DNA of 64,000 nucleotides from positions 4,092,001 to 4,156,000 of the forward strand of contig NZ_CP080378.1 in the NCBI RefSeq assembly GCF_019443445.1. Direction: 5' to 3'. A program made the position numbers and the translations under genes. This document shows, in pieces, positions 1 through 6,644 of this stretch (position 1 is the first letter of the stretch; every line of letters begins with the position of its first letter). The notes below the pieces were generated by a model. It searched no databases, was not told the origin of the DNA, and was given only the letters and a program-made list of their open reading frames with translations. This DNA is from Massilia sp. PAMC28688. GTDB taxonomy: Bacteria > Pseudomonadota > Gammaproteobacteria > Burkholderiales > Burkholderiaceae_D.

Positions 1-808
1 CGTGTTTGGTCTTGCCGCTGCCAGGATCGAGCTGGCGCACCGGGGTTTCGTCGGCATGCAGGCAACTTCGTTGCCTGAGCAGTTCGGCCAAGCGGTCAGC
101 CAGCGGCTGCAAGGCCACACCGATGCGCCCGATCCATTCGCCGAGCGTAGAGCGGGCCAGTGGCACGCCGTCACGCGCGGCAATCTGTTCGATGCGGTAG
201 AGGGGCAAGTGGTCAAGGTACTTGCACACCGCGATCCAGGCCAGCAGCCCGACAGCGGCCATGCCGCCGTCGATGACGGCTGGCGGGATAGGCGCCGCCG
301 TCACCGTCTCGCAAGGACGGCACGCATACTGCGGGCGGATGTGGCGATGCACGAAGAAGCGCGCCGGTTCCACGTCCAGCTGTTCGCTTACGTCTTCGCC
401 GATCTTGACCAGGTCGGCGCCGCATTGACCGCACAGGCACGACTCGGGCTCATGACGGTGCTCGATGCGTTCCAGATGCGCTGGCAGCGGTTGGCGCCCG
501 GCGCGCTTGCGCTGCCGATTTACGGGGGCCTGCGCTTGAAGTTCCTCGTCGATGGCTGCCAGGTCCGTATCGACCGTTTCTTCAAACAGCAGCCGCTGCG
601 CGCCGACGAGTGCTTCGCTGGCCTTGCCGAAGCGAACCCGCTTGTAGTACGCCAGCTCGTGCGTCAGCGCGGTGATCTTGAAGTCCTTCTCAGCGAGCAC
701 AGCGTCGCGCTGTGCCAGCTTGGCCTGCTGCTGCTCGAACAATGCCTGCACCTTCGCCAAGGCGGCAGGAGCGATATCCAGATCGGCGAGTTCGTTGAGC
801 AGGTCCAT
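1..808 (-). CDS. tnpC: IS66 family transposase TnpC, C-terminal part outside window
   Basis: This is the DDE transposase of the IS66 element; 269 codons are visible and the C-terminus is cut by the window edge. Translation from the ATG at 808 begins MDLLNELADLD and continues with a coiled leader. A typical IS66 segment follows, 'YYKRVRFGKASEAL', then a zinc-binding region with paired cysteines (CLCGQCGADL, later CRPC) and 'HLPLYRIEQIAARDGVPLARSTL'. The last visible residues, 'LHADETPVRQLDPG', contain the first aspartate of the DDE triad. It lies 55 bases after tnpB on the same strand. The catalytic remainder is out of view, so activity cannot be judged. Confidence 0.92.
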   Translation of the reverse strand, partial: MDLLNELADLDIAPAALAKVQALFEQQQAKLAQRDAVLAEKDFKITALTHELAYYKRVRFGKASEALVGAQRLLFEETVDTDLAAIDEELQAQAPVNRQRKRAGRQPLPAHLERIEHRHEPESCLCGQCGADLVKIGEDVSEQLDVEPARFFVHRHIRPQYACRPCETVTAAPIPPAVIDGGMAAVGLLAWIAVCKYLDHLPLYRIEQIAARDGVPLARSTLGEWIGRIGVALQPLADRLAELLRQRSCLHADETPVRQLDPGSGKTKH

Positions 809-863
809 GGCTCAGTAGTTTACAGAGCACGGACGATGTTTACAAGCGAAACAGTTTACGTCC

Positions 864-1205
864 TCACAGTCGCCACTGCGCTGGTGCCGGTGCCGACAGG
901 CGTTGCCAGTCCACGCCAGCGACCAGCCATTGCCATTGTTCGGCGCTGATCTGCCAGCAGGCGTCGTCAACTTGGGGCCAGACAAACTGGCCCCGGTGCA
1001 GGCGGCGCAGGCACATCCACACGCCCGTGCCATCCCAGCAGACCATCTTCAGGCGCGTACGGCGACGGTTGGCAAACACGTATGCCGTGCCATCGCATGG
1101 CGGCCGCCCCAGCGCCTGCTGCACATGCAAGGACAGCCCGTCGATGCCGATGCGCATGTCCACCGCTGCCGTCGCCAGCCAGATTGCATTGGCCGACAGC
1201 TGCAT
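864..1205 (-). CDS. tnpB: IS66 family accessory protein TnpB
   Basis: This 113-residue protein has the typical length and sequence of IS66 TnpB (Orf2). Motifs include 'DMRIGIDGLSLHVQQALGR', 'AYVFANRRRTRLKMVCWDG' and 'GVWMCLRRLHRGQF'. TnpB is required for transposition of IS66-type elements, but its biochemical role is not firmly known. Its ATG at 1205 overlaps the tnpA stop codon by one base (TGATG), which indicates translational coupling. A TTG one codon upstream is possible but less likely. The reading frame is intact. Confidence 0.93.
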   Translation of the reverse strand: MQLSANAIWLATAAVDMRIGIDGLSLHVQQALGRPPCDGTAYVFANRRRTRLKMVCWDGTGVWMCLRRLHRGQFVWPQVDDACWQISAEQWQWLVAGVDWQRLSAPAPAQWRL

Positions 1206-1495
1206 CAAAGCGCCCGCATCACTTCGGCCAGCCAGCTGGCCGGTATCGCGCCGGGCAGCGTCAAGGTCCAGCCGCGCTCACTACGTAGCGTGATCGTCGG
1301 CATCGCCGCCGGCACGCCCACCACCCGCACCGGTAGCAGCGCCGACGTTTGCACACCCGTCAATCGCCGCACCCAGTAGCCGACCTGGCGCGCTGGGAAA
1401 CCATGTTGGATTGCGTAGGCGCGCTGGGACAAGCCGCTTGCCTGCCATTGAGCTACCCGCTCCTGCCATACCTGCTCGCGTTCCACGTTGTTCAC
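1205..1495 (-). CDS. tnpA: IS66 family accessory protein TnpA
   Basis: This 96-residue protein is the first gene of the IS66 element. The N-terminal half has a helix-turn-helix look ('VAQWQASGLSQRAYAIQHG' followed by 'QVGYWVRRL'), as usual for IS66 TnpA (Orf1). The start is a GTG at 1495 preceded by a strong aggagg ribosome binding site. It is translationally coupled to tnpB. About 80 bases separate its start from the element end at 1573. Confidence 0.9.
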   Translation of the reverse strand: MNNVEREQVWQERVAQWQASGLSQRAYAIQHGFPARQVGYWVRRLTGVQTSALLPVRVVGVPAAMPTITLRSERGWTLTLPGAIPASWLAEVMRAL

Positions 1496-1573
1496 ACTGT
1501 CCTCCTAAAGTACGAGGGATGCAGTGTGGCCAGTGTGATTAGGAATTCATAGGTGGGCCGGCTGGCCGCTTAC

Positions 1574-1733
1574 GGTCGAGATCGAAAACGGCACAAAAGC
1601 CGCCTTTTCGATGTTGCTCGACCTCATGGACGCGGGTGACCCCCGGTGCACTTTCAAGGAACAAGCGTAACGTATCTGCCGTGTCGTTAGGATCGTATCG
1701 TTGTCGTCGCATGAACCGCTGAGCTTGACGCAT
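1574..1733 (-). pseudogene. Small unknown gene cut by the IS66 insertion
   Basis: From the ATG at 1733 a reading frame encodes MRQAQRFMRRQRYDPNDTAD and continues through 'VTRVHEVEQHRKGGFCAVFDLDR', then runs straight into the IS66 end at 1573. Codons beyond that belong to the IS, giving a short spurious tail that stops at 1539. About 53 native residues remain. The protein family was not recognised. Its composition and the position next to other short minus-strand genes suggest it belonged to the same accessory islet. The 3' part should lie beyond the far end of the IS, outside the window. Confidence 0.6.
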
Positions 1734-1789
1734 CGTTGCCTTTCCGCTTTGTGCTTTGTAGTGCTCCGACAGACCGCTTCTGGCCCAGG

Positions 1790-1920
1790 CTGTGTAAAAA
1801 CGCAGAAAAATTTGGCGTGAGAAAAAATCGACCCTCCAGAACGGCCGCTACGCGATTTTCTCGGTGCGGAGAATGGTCACCCTACCCATGAAATTTACAT
1901 GCTTCTGCGTTTTTACACAG
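1790..1920. repeat. MITE-like element, copy 1 (131 bp)
   Basis: The segment begins CTGTGTAAAAACGCAGAA and ends with the exact reverse complement of those 18 bases. Its reverse complement aligns without gaps to the segment at 3229-3359, with 17 differences by eye (about 87% identity). It has no coding capacity of its own. It abuts a fragment of the 102-bp repeat family on the left (gaccgcttctggccc) and cuts into a small gene on the right. Length, terminal inverted repeats and multiple copies fit a miniature inverted-repeat transposable element. Confidence 0.82.
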
Positions 1921-2037
1921 CAAAGTCCCGTTGCCTAACACGCTTACGCCGTCGACGACTCCGTAAGAACGCATGCGTTCTTCGATTTCTGCAAGGGGTG
2001 TAGCGTTTTCTAGTTCCCACGCAAGGCGAATTTCCAT
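1882..2037 (-). pseudogene. Truncated small gene whose 3' end is supplied by MITE copy 1
   Basis: Translation from the ATG at 2037 gives 51 residues beginning MEIRLAWELENATPLAEIEE. The last ten or so codons and the stop lie inside the MITE (which starts at 1920 on this strand), so the natural C-terminus is gone. A longer frame starting at 2139 runs through repeat sequence and is less likely. No family was recognised. It is either a broken gene or, less likely, a gene that took its stop codon from the element. Confidence 0.5.
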
Positions 2038-2125
2038 ACTCGATTGATGTCGCTGAAATTGCAGAAAAAGGTTCACTAAACTTGTCGGGCACAGACCCGC
2101 TGGGAAGGTCCGCTTCTGGCCGAAA

Positions 2126-2536
2126 TCAGACGGATACAAAAATCGCGTCGAGCGCGGCTTTTAGTCGTTCGTCGTCATCAACAAGGTGACGGTACTTTTC
2201 AAACGAAAGGGTACCGTCATTAACCTGCTTTTCCAAAAATATAGCTAGCCTCCATGCATCGGGATCATTCTTATCGAAGTCAAAGTCAATGCCGCCGACA
2301 TCTGAAGTCCGGTAGACGTTGACTCCGATTCCATGGGTATAAAAGAACCAGGTCGTTCCGGGAATCTGATGAGTGCCCCGAAACTCGCGACGCAGGATAT
2401 CCTGTGGATCATCCAAGTCAAATGATCTCTTTAGTAGCTCCTTGGCCCAAGCCATTTCCGCATGCCACAAAGGGATTATGCCCCGGAGCAGCCGTACATC
2501 CTCGTTGAGGTTGGGCAAGCTATTGGTTTGAACCAT
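2126..2536 (-). CDS. Small unknown protein, immunity-like (possibly DUF6896-like)
   Basis: This 136-residue soluble protein starts at an ATG at 2536 with a good upstream gggagcgga. It has an acidic, aromatic-rich core ('TTWFFYTHGIGVNVYRTS', 'GGIDFDFDKNDPDAWRLAIF') and no signal peptide or membrane segment. The pattern of a short beta-rich protein with HGIGV and DAWRL motifs resembles a group of uncharacterised proteins (DUF6896-like) often found among toxin-immunity genes; this assignment is from memory and tentative. The stop codon lies directly beside a fragment of the 102-bp repeat. Base composition is visibly lower in GC than the core genes. Confidence 0.6.
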   Translation of the reverse strand: MVQTNSLPNLNEDVRLLRGIIPLWHAEMAWAKELLKRSFDLDDPQDILRREFRGTHQIPGTTWFFYTHGIGVNVYRTSDVGGIDFDFDKNDPDAWRLAIFLEKQVNDGTLSFEKYRHLVDDDERLKAALDAIFVSV

Positions 2537-2610
2537 TCCGCTCCCTTATCGATTGGATAAAGCTCATGCTGACTTTGAGTAATTTGCTCAGGGGGTGCCG
2601 CGCCACGACC

Positions 2611-2712
2611 GTCCGATTCTGCCCGTTCTCGGCCGTTCGTCACATGATATCAGTTGCCCATACGTAAAGTTCGCAGCCGGCCTCGACAGGCAGCTATCGC
2701 CCCAAAGCGGAC
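2611..2712. repeat. 102-bp palindrome-ended intergenic repeat, copy A
   Basis: The segment starts GTCCGATTCTGCCC and ends GCCCCAAAGCGGAC, so the ends are imperfect inverted repeats. The middle contains ctcggccgttcg, acatgatatcagttgc and gacaggcagct, which recur at matching positions in copies at 3211-3456 and 3827-3928. It lies between two small genes, downstream of the Imm1-like gene. It does not show the integron attC core sequences at its ends. Confidence 0.75.
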
Positions 2713-2781
2713 ATGTAGCAATCCGACCTTGTCGTTTACAGCGCCCGGCGCTGGCCGTGCGCCAAGCGCCTTTTGTCGCGA

Positions 2782-3177
2782 CTATGACCACAGAAGCGCA
2801 GTTATTGCTCGGCCTGTGGCCAGCCAATGAGCCAGAGCTTCTTTGGCTGACGCAACACTAACTGTGGAGGCGAGCGAAGCATTGAACGTTGACCCATCCT
2901 CATCAAAGAATACCGCTTCACCCCGTGGAACCGTCGTGACATCCCGAAAGGAACCATAGTGCTCCCTGTGTTCGTCGAGGCGCACGTATGCGCGCCCTGC
3001 GCAAAGCCAAACGTAGAAGTTGCCGTAGTCGGCATGATCGCGAATGTCCGCGACATATATGACAGCCGTCTCATCGTCCACGCCAGAGACTACAGTCGAT
3101 GCCTCCACCGCTTCAGCTACAGAAAATTTCTGCAATGTGGGCTGTGGTTGAAAGCGTGTGATTTCAATCTCGTACAT
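2782..3177 (-). CDS. Imm1-like immunity protein
   Basis: This 131-residue soluble protein starts at the ATG at 3177. The second half, with 'GEAVFFDEDGSTF' followed by 'VSVASAKEALAHWLATG' and a terminal 'ITALLWS', follows the usual end of Imm1-type immunity proteins: a conserved small acidic block, a helix ending in a tG motif, then a short strand with a tryptophan. Such proteins neutralise polymorphic toxins. No toxin gene is visible next to it, so it would be an orphan immunity gene. It is flanked on both sides by 102-bp repeats. The family call rests on pattern only. Confidence 0.55.
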   Translation of the reverse strand: MYEIEITRFQPQPTLQKFSVAEAVEASTVVSGVDDETAVIYVADIRDHADYGNFYVWLCAGRAYVRLDEHREHYGSFRDVTTVPRGEAVFFDEDGSTFNASLASTVSVASAKEALAHWLATGRAITALLWS

Positions 3178-3210
3178 ATGTATGCCTAGCGAAATGGCGG
3201 CTCAACGAAC

Positions 3211-3456
3211 GACGGCTTCTGGCCGAGGCTGTGTAAAAACGCAAAAACACAAAATTTTCGTGGGTCGGGTGACCATTGCCGGCATCGAGAAAATCGCGTA
3301 GCGGCCGTTCTGATGGGTCGATTTTTTCTCGCGCCGAATTTTTATGCGTTTTTACACAGCCTGGGCCGATCTCGGCCGTTCGACACATGATATCAGTTGC
3401 GAGAATGCAAAAGTGGGAGACGGTCTCTACAGGCAGCTACCGCCCCCATAGCGGAC
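3211..3456. repeat. 102-bp repeat, copy B, split by a MITE
   Basis: The left part (3211-3228, gacggcttctggccga..) and the right part (3360-3456, gggccgatctcggcc to cccccatagcggac) together make one copy of the 102-bp repeat family, interrupted by MITE copy 2. The shared internal blocks acatgatatcagttgc and caggcagctaccgcc match copy A. The bases ggccga occur on both sides of the inserted element and may be a target duplication. Confidence 0.72.
3229..3359. repeat. MITE-like element, copy 2 (131 bp)
   Basis: The ends are CTGTGTAAAAACGCA and its exact reverse complement, and the inverted repeat can be extended outward by AGG/CCT. The interior aligns gaplessly to the reverse complement of copy 1. 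The element sits inside a 102-bp repeat, so it arrived after that repeat. The conserved middle (gagaaaatcgcgtagcggccgt) is nearly identical in both copies. Confidence 0.85.
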
Positions 3457-3457
3457 G

Positions 3458-3808
3458 TCAGGCACTAACCGCTTGCGTCAGTTGCTCGACGTCTTGAAAA
3501 TCACGCAGCGCTACATTAAAGCTGTATTCCATGTCGATGGCATTTAGATCTATGGGGAGCGCTCTCTGAAGCTCCAGCGCAAAAACTAGCGAGCATGGGT
3601 TCAGCCCCTCAGCGGTAATGGTCTCCGCATCTTTGCTTAGACGGATGATCGTGCTTGTTCCTGCATATCCATACTCACACTCGAAGATCGCGCCAATGAA
3701 GTCTCCACGCCTCGCGTTCGTCGTGCCGTTCATTGCCACGATAGCGCTGATCGTCGACTCAACGGCGAACTTCTGATCTTCGCCAATGAAAATTAACAGT
3801 TTTGTCAT
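3458..3808 (-). CDS. Small unknown protein in accessory islet
   Basis: This 116-residue protein starts at the ATG at 3808 (MTKLLIFIGEDQKFAVEST). A longer frame starting at 3955 runs through repeat copy C and is rejected. There is no signal peptide or membrane segment. The sequence alternates strands and helices, with 'DFIGAIFECEYGYAGTST' and a C-terminal 'NVALRDFQDVEQLTQAV'. No family was recognised. Its size, acidic character and placement between 102-bp repeats resemble those of its immunity-like neighbours, which is suggestive only. Confidence 0.6.
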   Translation of the reverse strand: MTKLLIFIGEDQKFAVESTISAIVAMNGTTNARRGDFIGAIFECEYGYAGTSTIIRLSKDAETITAEGLNPCSLVFALELQRALPIDLNAIDMEYSFNVALRDFQDVEQLTQAVSA

Positions 3809-3826
3809 AGTTGGAAATGCCTGTAG

Positions 3827-3928
3827 GTCCGCTTCTGGCCGATCTCCGACGTTCGGGATAGGATAGCAGATTGCCCACGGGAAAAGCTGGCATGTGTCAC
3901 GACAGGCAGCTTCCGCCCCAAAGCAGAC
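3827..3928. repeat. 102-bp palindrome-ended intergenic repeat, copy C
   Basis: The segment starts GTCCGCTTCTGGCCGATCT and ends CGCCCCAAAGCAGAC. It has the same length as copy A and shares gacaggcagct near the right end, but its centre has diverged. It lies immediately upstream of the gene at 3458-3808. Shorter fragments of the same family are visible at about 1775-1789, 2108-2123 and 4363-4385. Confidence 0.7.
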
Positions 3929-4022
3929 GTTTCGGCTCAAAAGGCGAGGCCGCATCCATGCGAGCTCTTGACCGAATACCTCCGGGCGTGAAGCTGTCGG
4001 CCGTTTGGCTGACGAGAGGTGT

Positions 4023-4268
4023 TCAAGAAAGCTGCAAAAGACGATTCTTCAACATTTTCCAAGCCATATCACGATTTAAATGACCATTTCGTTCTTCCGA
4101 GCACTCAACCATAATTCCAGAAGGTAGATGCGTAATCCGAACGCAACATTTTGTATTGACCAAGCCCTTTGGCAATAGGAATCCAGCTGCCACGGGAACG
4201 CGAAAGGTTTCGATGCGCGCAACTGTTGGATCAAAATTTTCGTTATCCGCAATGGAAAAAATTCCCAT
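4023..4268 (-). CDS. Small release-factor-2-like domain protein lacking GGQ
   Basis: This 81-residue protein starts at the ATG at 4268. From residue 18 it follows the class I release factor (RF-1/RF-2) core: 'ARIETFR', then 'VNTKCCVRITHLPSGI', 'VECSEERNGHLNRD' and 'AWKMLKNRLLQL'. In real release factors the segment between RIDTFR and VN is ASGAGGQH and carries the GGQ that triggers peptide release; here it reads VPVAAGFLLPKGL, with no GGQ and a slightly longer loop. The codon-recognition domains are absent. It is either a decayed fragment of a release-factor gene or a small paralogue with a different role. It lies in the low-GC islet. Confidence 0.65.
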   Translation of the reverse strand: MGIFSIADNENFDPTVARIETFRVPVAAGFLLPKGLVNTKCCVRITHLPSGIMVECSEERNGHLNRDMAWKMLKNRLLQLS

Positions 4269-4481
4269 GTTCGTATTCCAAAATTACTCGCGGTATGAAT
4301 TGCAGGATCGAATACTGATTCTCGGGTATAAATTCGTAAATAACTCGTGGTTTGCGTGAGGTTCCGCTTTTGGCAGCTGAAAGCGGCCTGCCGCGGGATG
4401 ATAGCACCTTGCCAAGTGGAAAGCATCCTCAACGTCTACGACCCACCACAAGCTAGCGAGTAGGAGTTTTGTTAGGCGTTC

Positions 4482-5180
4482 TTAGCCCGGCGGGGCGCTG
4501 CACGCGGCGTAGTCGGTATCGAACCAGCCTTGCGGCTCGCAGGCACCGCTGCCAATTGCCTGTACCCGCGCGCGCCGCTGCAGGTGGGCTGCCGCGTTGC
4601 GCACCGGGTGCAGTTCGTTAGGCGCGCGAATCATGCCGACCAGGCCACTGAATTCGGCTTGCGTCAGCTGCGCCAGCGGTTTTCCCATCAGCGCTGCGGA
4701 AGCCTGTGCCAGGCCGCGCAGCTGCATGCCTTGGTGCCGGCCCATGTATACCTGGTCCACAAACAGCGCAAGCTGCTCGTCCTTGCTCATGTGCGCATCG
4801 AGCACCAGCGCCGTGACGTCGCGCCCCAGGTCAATCTTTTTGCAGCAGGCGAACACGCGCCGGTACAGCGCCTGCAGCGTGCCACGGACGCCGGTCAACT
4901 CCGTGCGGAACAGGAAAACGTCGCGCGCCAGCGACGAGGTGAGGGTGGTCGCGCCCTGGCCGTTCGCCAGGCTGAGCCCATGGTGCGAGCGGAAGGTGGG
5001 GTCCTCGATCTGCAGCAGCAATGCGCTTTGCCGGGGTGTGAGGAGCGAGGGCGCGTGCGCCACCGGGTGCCGGGCCAGGATGGACTCGATCGACGATGCC
5101 GCCCAGATGGCCACGGTGGACAAGTACACGGCGATGAAAACGCTCATGCCGATCAGGATGCGGCGCAGGGAGTGACGCAT
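4482..5180 (-). CDS. Monofunctional GT51 peptidoglycan glycosyltransferase, divergent
   Basis: This protein of about 232 residues has one N-terminal membrane helix ('ILIGMSVFIAVYLSTVAIWA') and a transglycosylase (GT51) domain, which polymerises lipid II in the periplasm. Visible motifs are 'IEDPTFRSHHGLS' (catalytic glutamate), 'GATTLTSSLARDVF' (variant of GGSTITQQLAKN), 'DEQLALFVDQVYMG' and 'ASAALMGKPLAQLTQAE'. No transpeptidase domain follows. The motifs are more divergent than in mtgA. The start at 5180 has aaagg upstream; a start at 5231 would overlap the divergent gene more. The gene marks the return to high-GC core sequence. Confidence 0.82.
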   Translation of the reverse strand: MRHSLRRILIGMSVFIAVYLSTVAIWAASSIESILARHPVAHAPSLLTPRQSALLLQIEDPTFRSHHGLSLANGQGATTLTSSLARDVFLFRTELTGVRGTLQALYRRVFACCKKIDLGRDVTALVLDAHMSKDEQLALFVDQVYMGRHQGMQLRGLAQASAALMGKPLAQLTQAEFSGLVGMIRAPNELHPVRNAAAHLQRRARVQAIGSGACEPQGWFDTDYAACSAPPG

Positions 5181-5310
5181 GATGCCTTTATGGGAATTGA
5201 GCGCGCCATTGTAGATGACATCGTCCATCAATCAAGGCCTGGCGGCGCGAATCGGCGCTGTGCGCGCCCCGGATGCTATGCTTCGCGCAGTTTTGTTCAA
5301 TGAGATGCGC

Positions 5311-6177
5311 ATGAACCGAGGTATGACCCCTGCAGCAAACCCGCTGCCTGCACAATTGCGCGCGTGCGCACTCGATTGCCTGACCGAGGCCGACCCGGCC
5401 CGCAAGGTCGGTGCGGTGGCCGCCATGGCGGGCGCGTTCAAGGCCGGCCAGCTCGATATCGACCCGGGACGGGCCCTCGCTGCTGCCGCGCCCATCCCGG
5501 GGCGGCCAATGCGCCCGGAGCTGGTCGCGCCGCGCCTCGTGGGCCGGCGCTCCATGGTGACGGTGGAGGGACGGGCCATGCTGATACACGCGCTGGCGCA
5601 CATTGAATTTAACGCCATGAACCTGGCCTTGGACGCGATATGGCGTTTTCCCGCCATGCCGCCGGAGTACTACGCGGACTGGCTGCGCGTGGCAGCCGAG
5701 GAGGCGACCCACTTCGACATGCTGGCAGGCCACCTGGCGGTGCTCGGCCACGCTTATGGCGACTTTCCCGCGCACGACAGCCTGTGGGAGATGGTGGGCA
5801 AGACCTGTGACGATGTCCTGGCGCGCATGGCGCTGGTGCCGCGCACGCTGGAAGCGCGCGGGCTCGACGCGATTCCGCCGCTGCGCGCCAAGCTGGCGCA
5901 GGCAGGCGACATGGCAGCGGCCCGCATCCTCGACATCATCCTGCGCGACGAAGTGGGGCATGTGGAGGTGGGCAACCGCTGGTACACCCACCTGTGCCAG
6001 GAACGGGGGCTGGAGCCGCGCGCGACTTACGCGGACCTGGCAGTGCGCTACGAGGCGCCGCTCATGCGCGGTCCTTTCAATATCGAGGCCCGGCGCCGGG
6101 CCGGTTTTACGGAAGCAGAACTCGCGGCACTGACTGAAAGCGCTGGCAGTGCGCTCCATCACAACCCAGCCGGGTAG
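5311..6177 (+). CDS. DUF455 family ferritin-like protein
   Basis: This protein of about 288 residues matches the DUF455 family of ferritin-like, probably di-iron proteins related to MiaE. Likely metal-binding stretches are 'HALAHIEFNAMNLALDAIW', 'AAEEATHFDML' and 'RDEVGHVEVGNRWY', the usual E..H pairs of a four-helix bundle. A central 'PGRPMRPELVAPR' segment is also typical. Start sites at 5311 and 5323 are both possible; the longer frame to 5215 would overlap the divergent GT51 gene. The molecular function of the family is not established. Confidence 0.85.
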   Translation: MNRGMTPAANPLPAQLRACALDCLTEADPARKVGAVAAMAGAFKAGQLDIDPGRALAAAAPIPGRPMRPELVAPRLVGRRSMVTVEGRAMLIHALAHIEFNAMNLALDAIWRFPAMPPEYYADWLRVAAEEATHFDMLAGHLAVLGHAYGDFPAHDSLWEMVGKTCDDVLARMALVPRTLEARGLDAIPPLRAKLAQAGDMAAARILDIILRDEVGHVEVGNRWYTHLCQERGLEPRATYADLAVRYEAPLMRGPFNIEARRRAGFTEAELAALTESAGSALHHNPAG

Positions 6178-6245
6178 CCAAGTGTCAGCGATCCCGCTCG
6201 CAGTTCATGTATGATTTTGCTATTAAATCATCTCGGGGAAATCAC

Positions 6246-6560
6246 TTGAAAACTGTACCGCTGATTATGCTCGCGCTCACCCTGGCCGCGTGCTCGAGGC
6301 AAGAAGCTGCCAATCCGCTCGATTCCGTTGCGCGCCGTACCTGCATGGATACCATCGAGTCCCGTGCCACCAACCGCGATTCTGTGGCCTACGGCGACGA
6401 CATGCCGGTCGAACGCAGCAAACCCGACGGCCAGATGAATGTGACGGTCAAATTTTCTGCCAAAAATGAAATCGGCATGGCCTCGAACATCGTCGCCAAC
6501 TGCGTGGTGAGCGCCGACGGCAAGACCTTGGTCAGCATCGCCACCAAGGAAGGCCGTTGA
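6246..6560 (+). CDS. Small hypothetical lipoprotein
   Basis: This protein of about 104 residues has a signal peptide ending in a lipobox: 'LIMLALTLAAC' followed by SRQEAANPL. The start is taken as the TTG at 6246 because ggggaa lies six bases upstream; an ATG at 6207 lacks a good ribosome site. After the lipid-attached cysteine the mature part has two further cysteines ('RRTCMDTIE' and 'IVANCVV') that could form a disulphide. No family was recognised. The protein is probably anchored in the cell envelope. Confidence 0.7.
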   Translation: MKTVPLIMLALTLAACSRQEAANPLDSVARRTCMDTIESRATNRDSVAYGDDMPVERSKPDGQMNVTVKFSAKNEIGMASNIVANCVVSADGKTLVSIATKEGR

Positions 6561-6644
6561 CGGCAGCCCGGCACGCCATGGGGGCTTCACAGTCAATGCA
6601 CATGACACTGCCATACTGGCAGTTTGCTATCAATTGACCCGATC

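Larger units (their letters stand above)
1..1573 (-). mobile_element. IS66-family insertion sequence, left part outside the window
   Basis: Three minus-strand genes in the order tnpA, tnpB, tnpC are the classic IS66 set. The end near tnpA reads GTAAGCGGCC on the minus strand, starting at position 1573; GTAAGCG is the usual start of IS66-family ends. The element runs off the window at position 1, so the other inverted repeat and the expected 8-bp target duplication cannot be checked. The first eight bases beyond the end (1574-1581, ggtcgaga) would be one copy of that duplication. The element interrupts a small gene whose start lies at 1733. Confidence 0.9.

Noticed and set aside
2..949. Plus-strand open frame of 315 codons at the window start
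   Set aside because: The minus strand here encodes IS66 TnpC with clear family motifs.
1934..4476. Possible integron attC cores (GCCTAAC near 1934, GTTAGGC near 4474)
   Set aside because: These seven-base matches are 2.5 kb apart, are not part of the repeats between the genes, and no integrase gene is visible; chance matches are likely.
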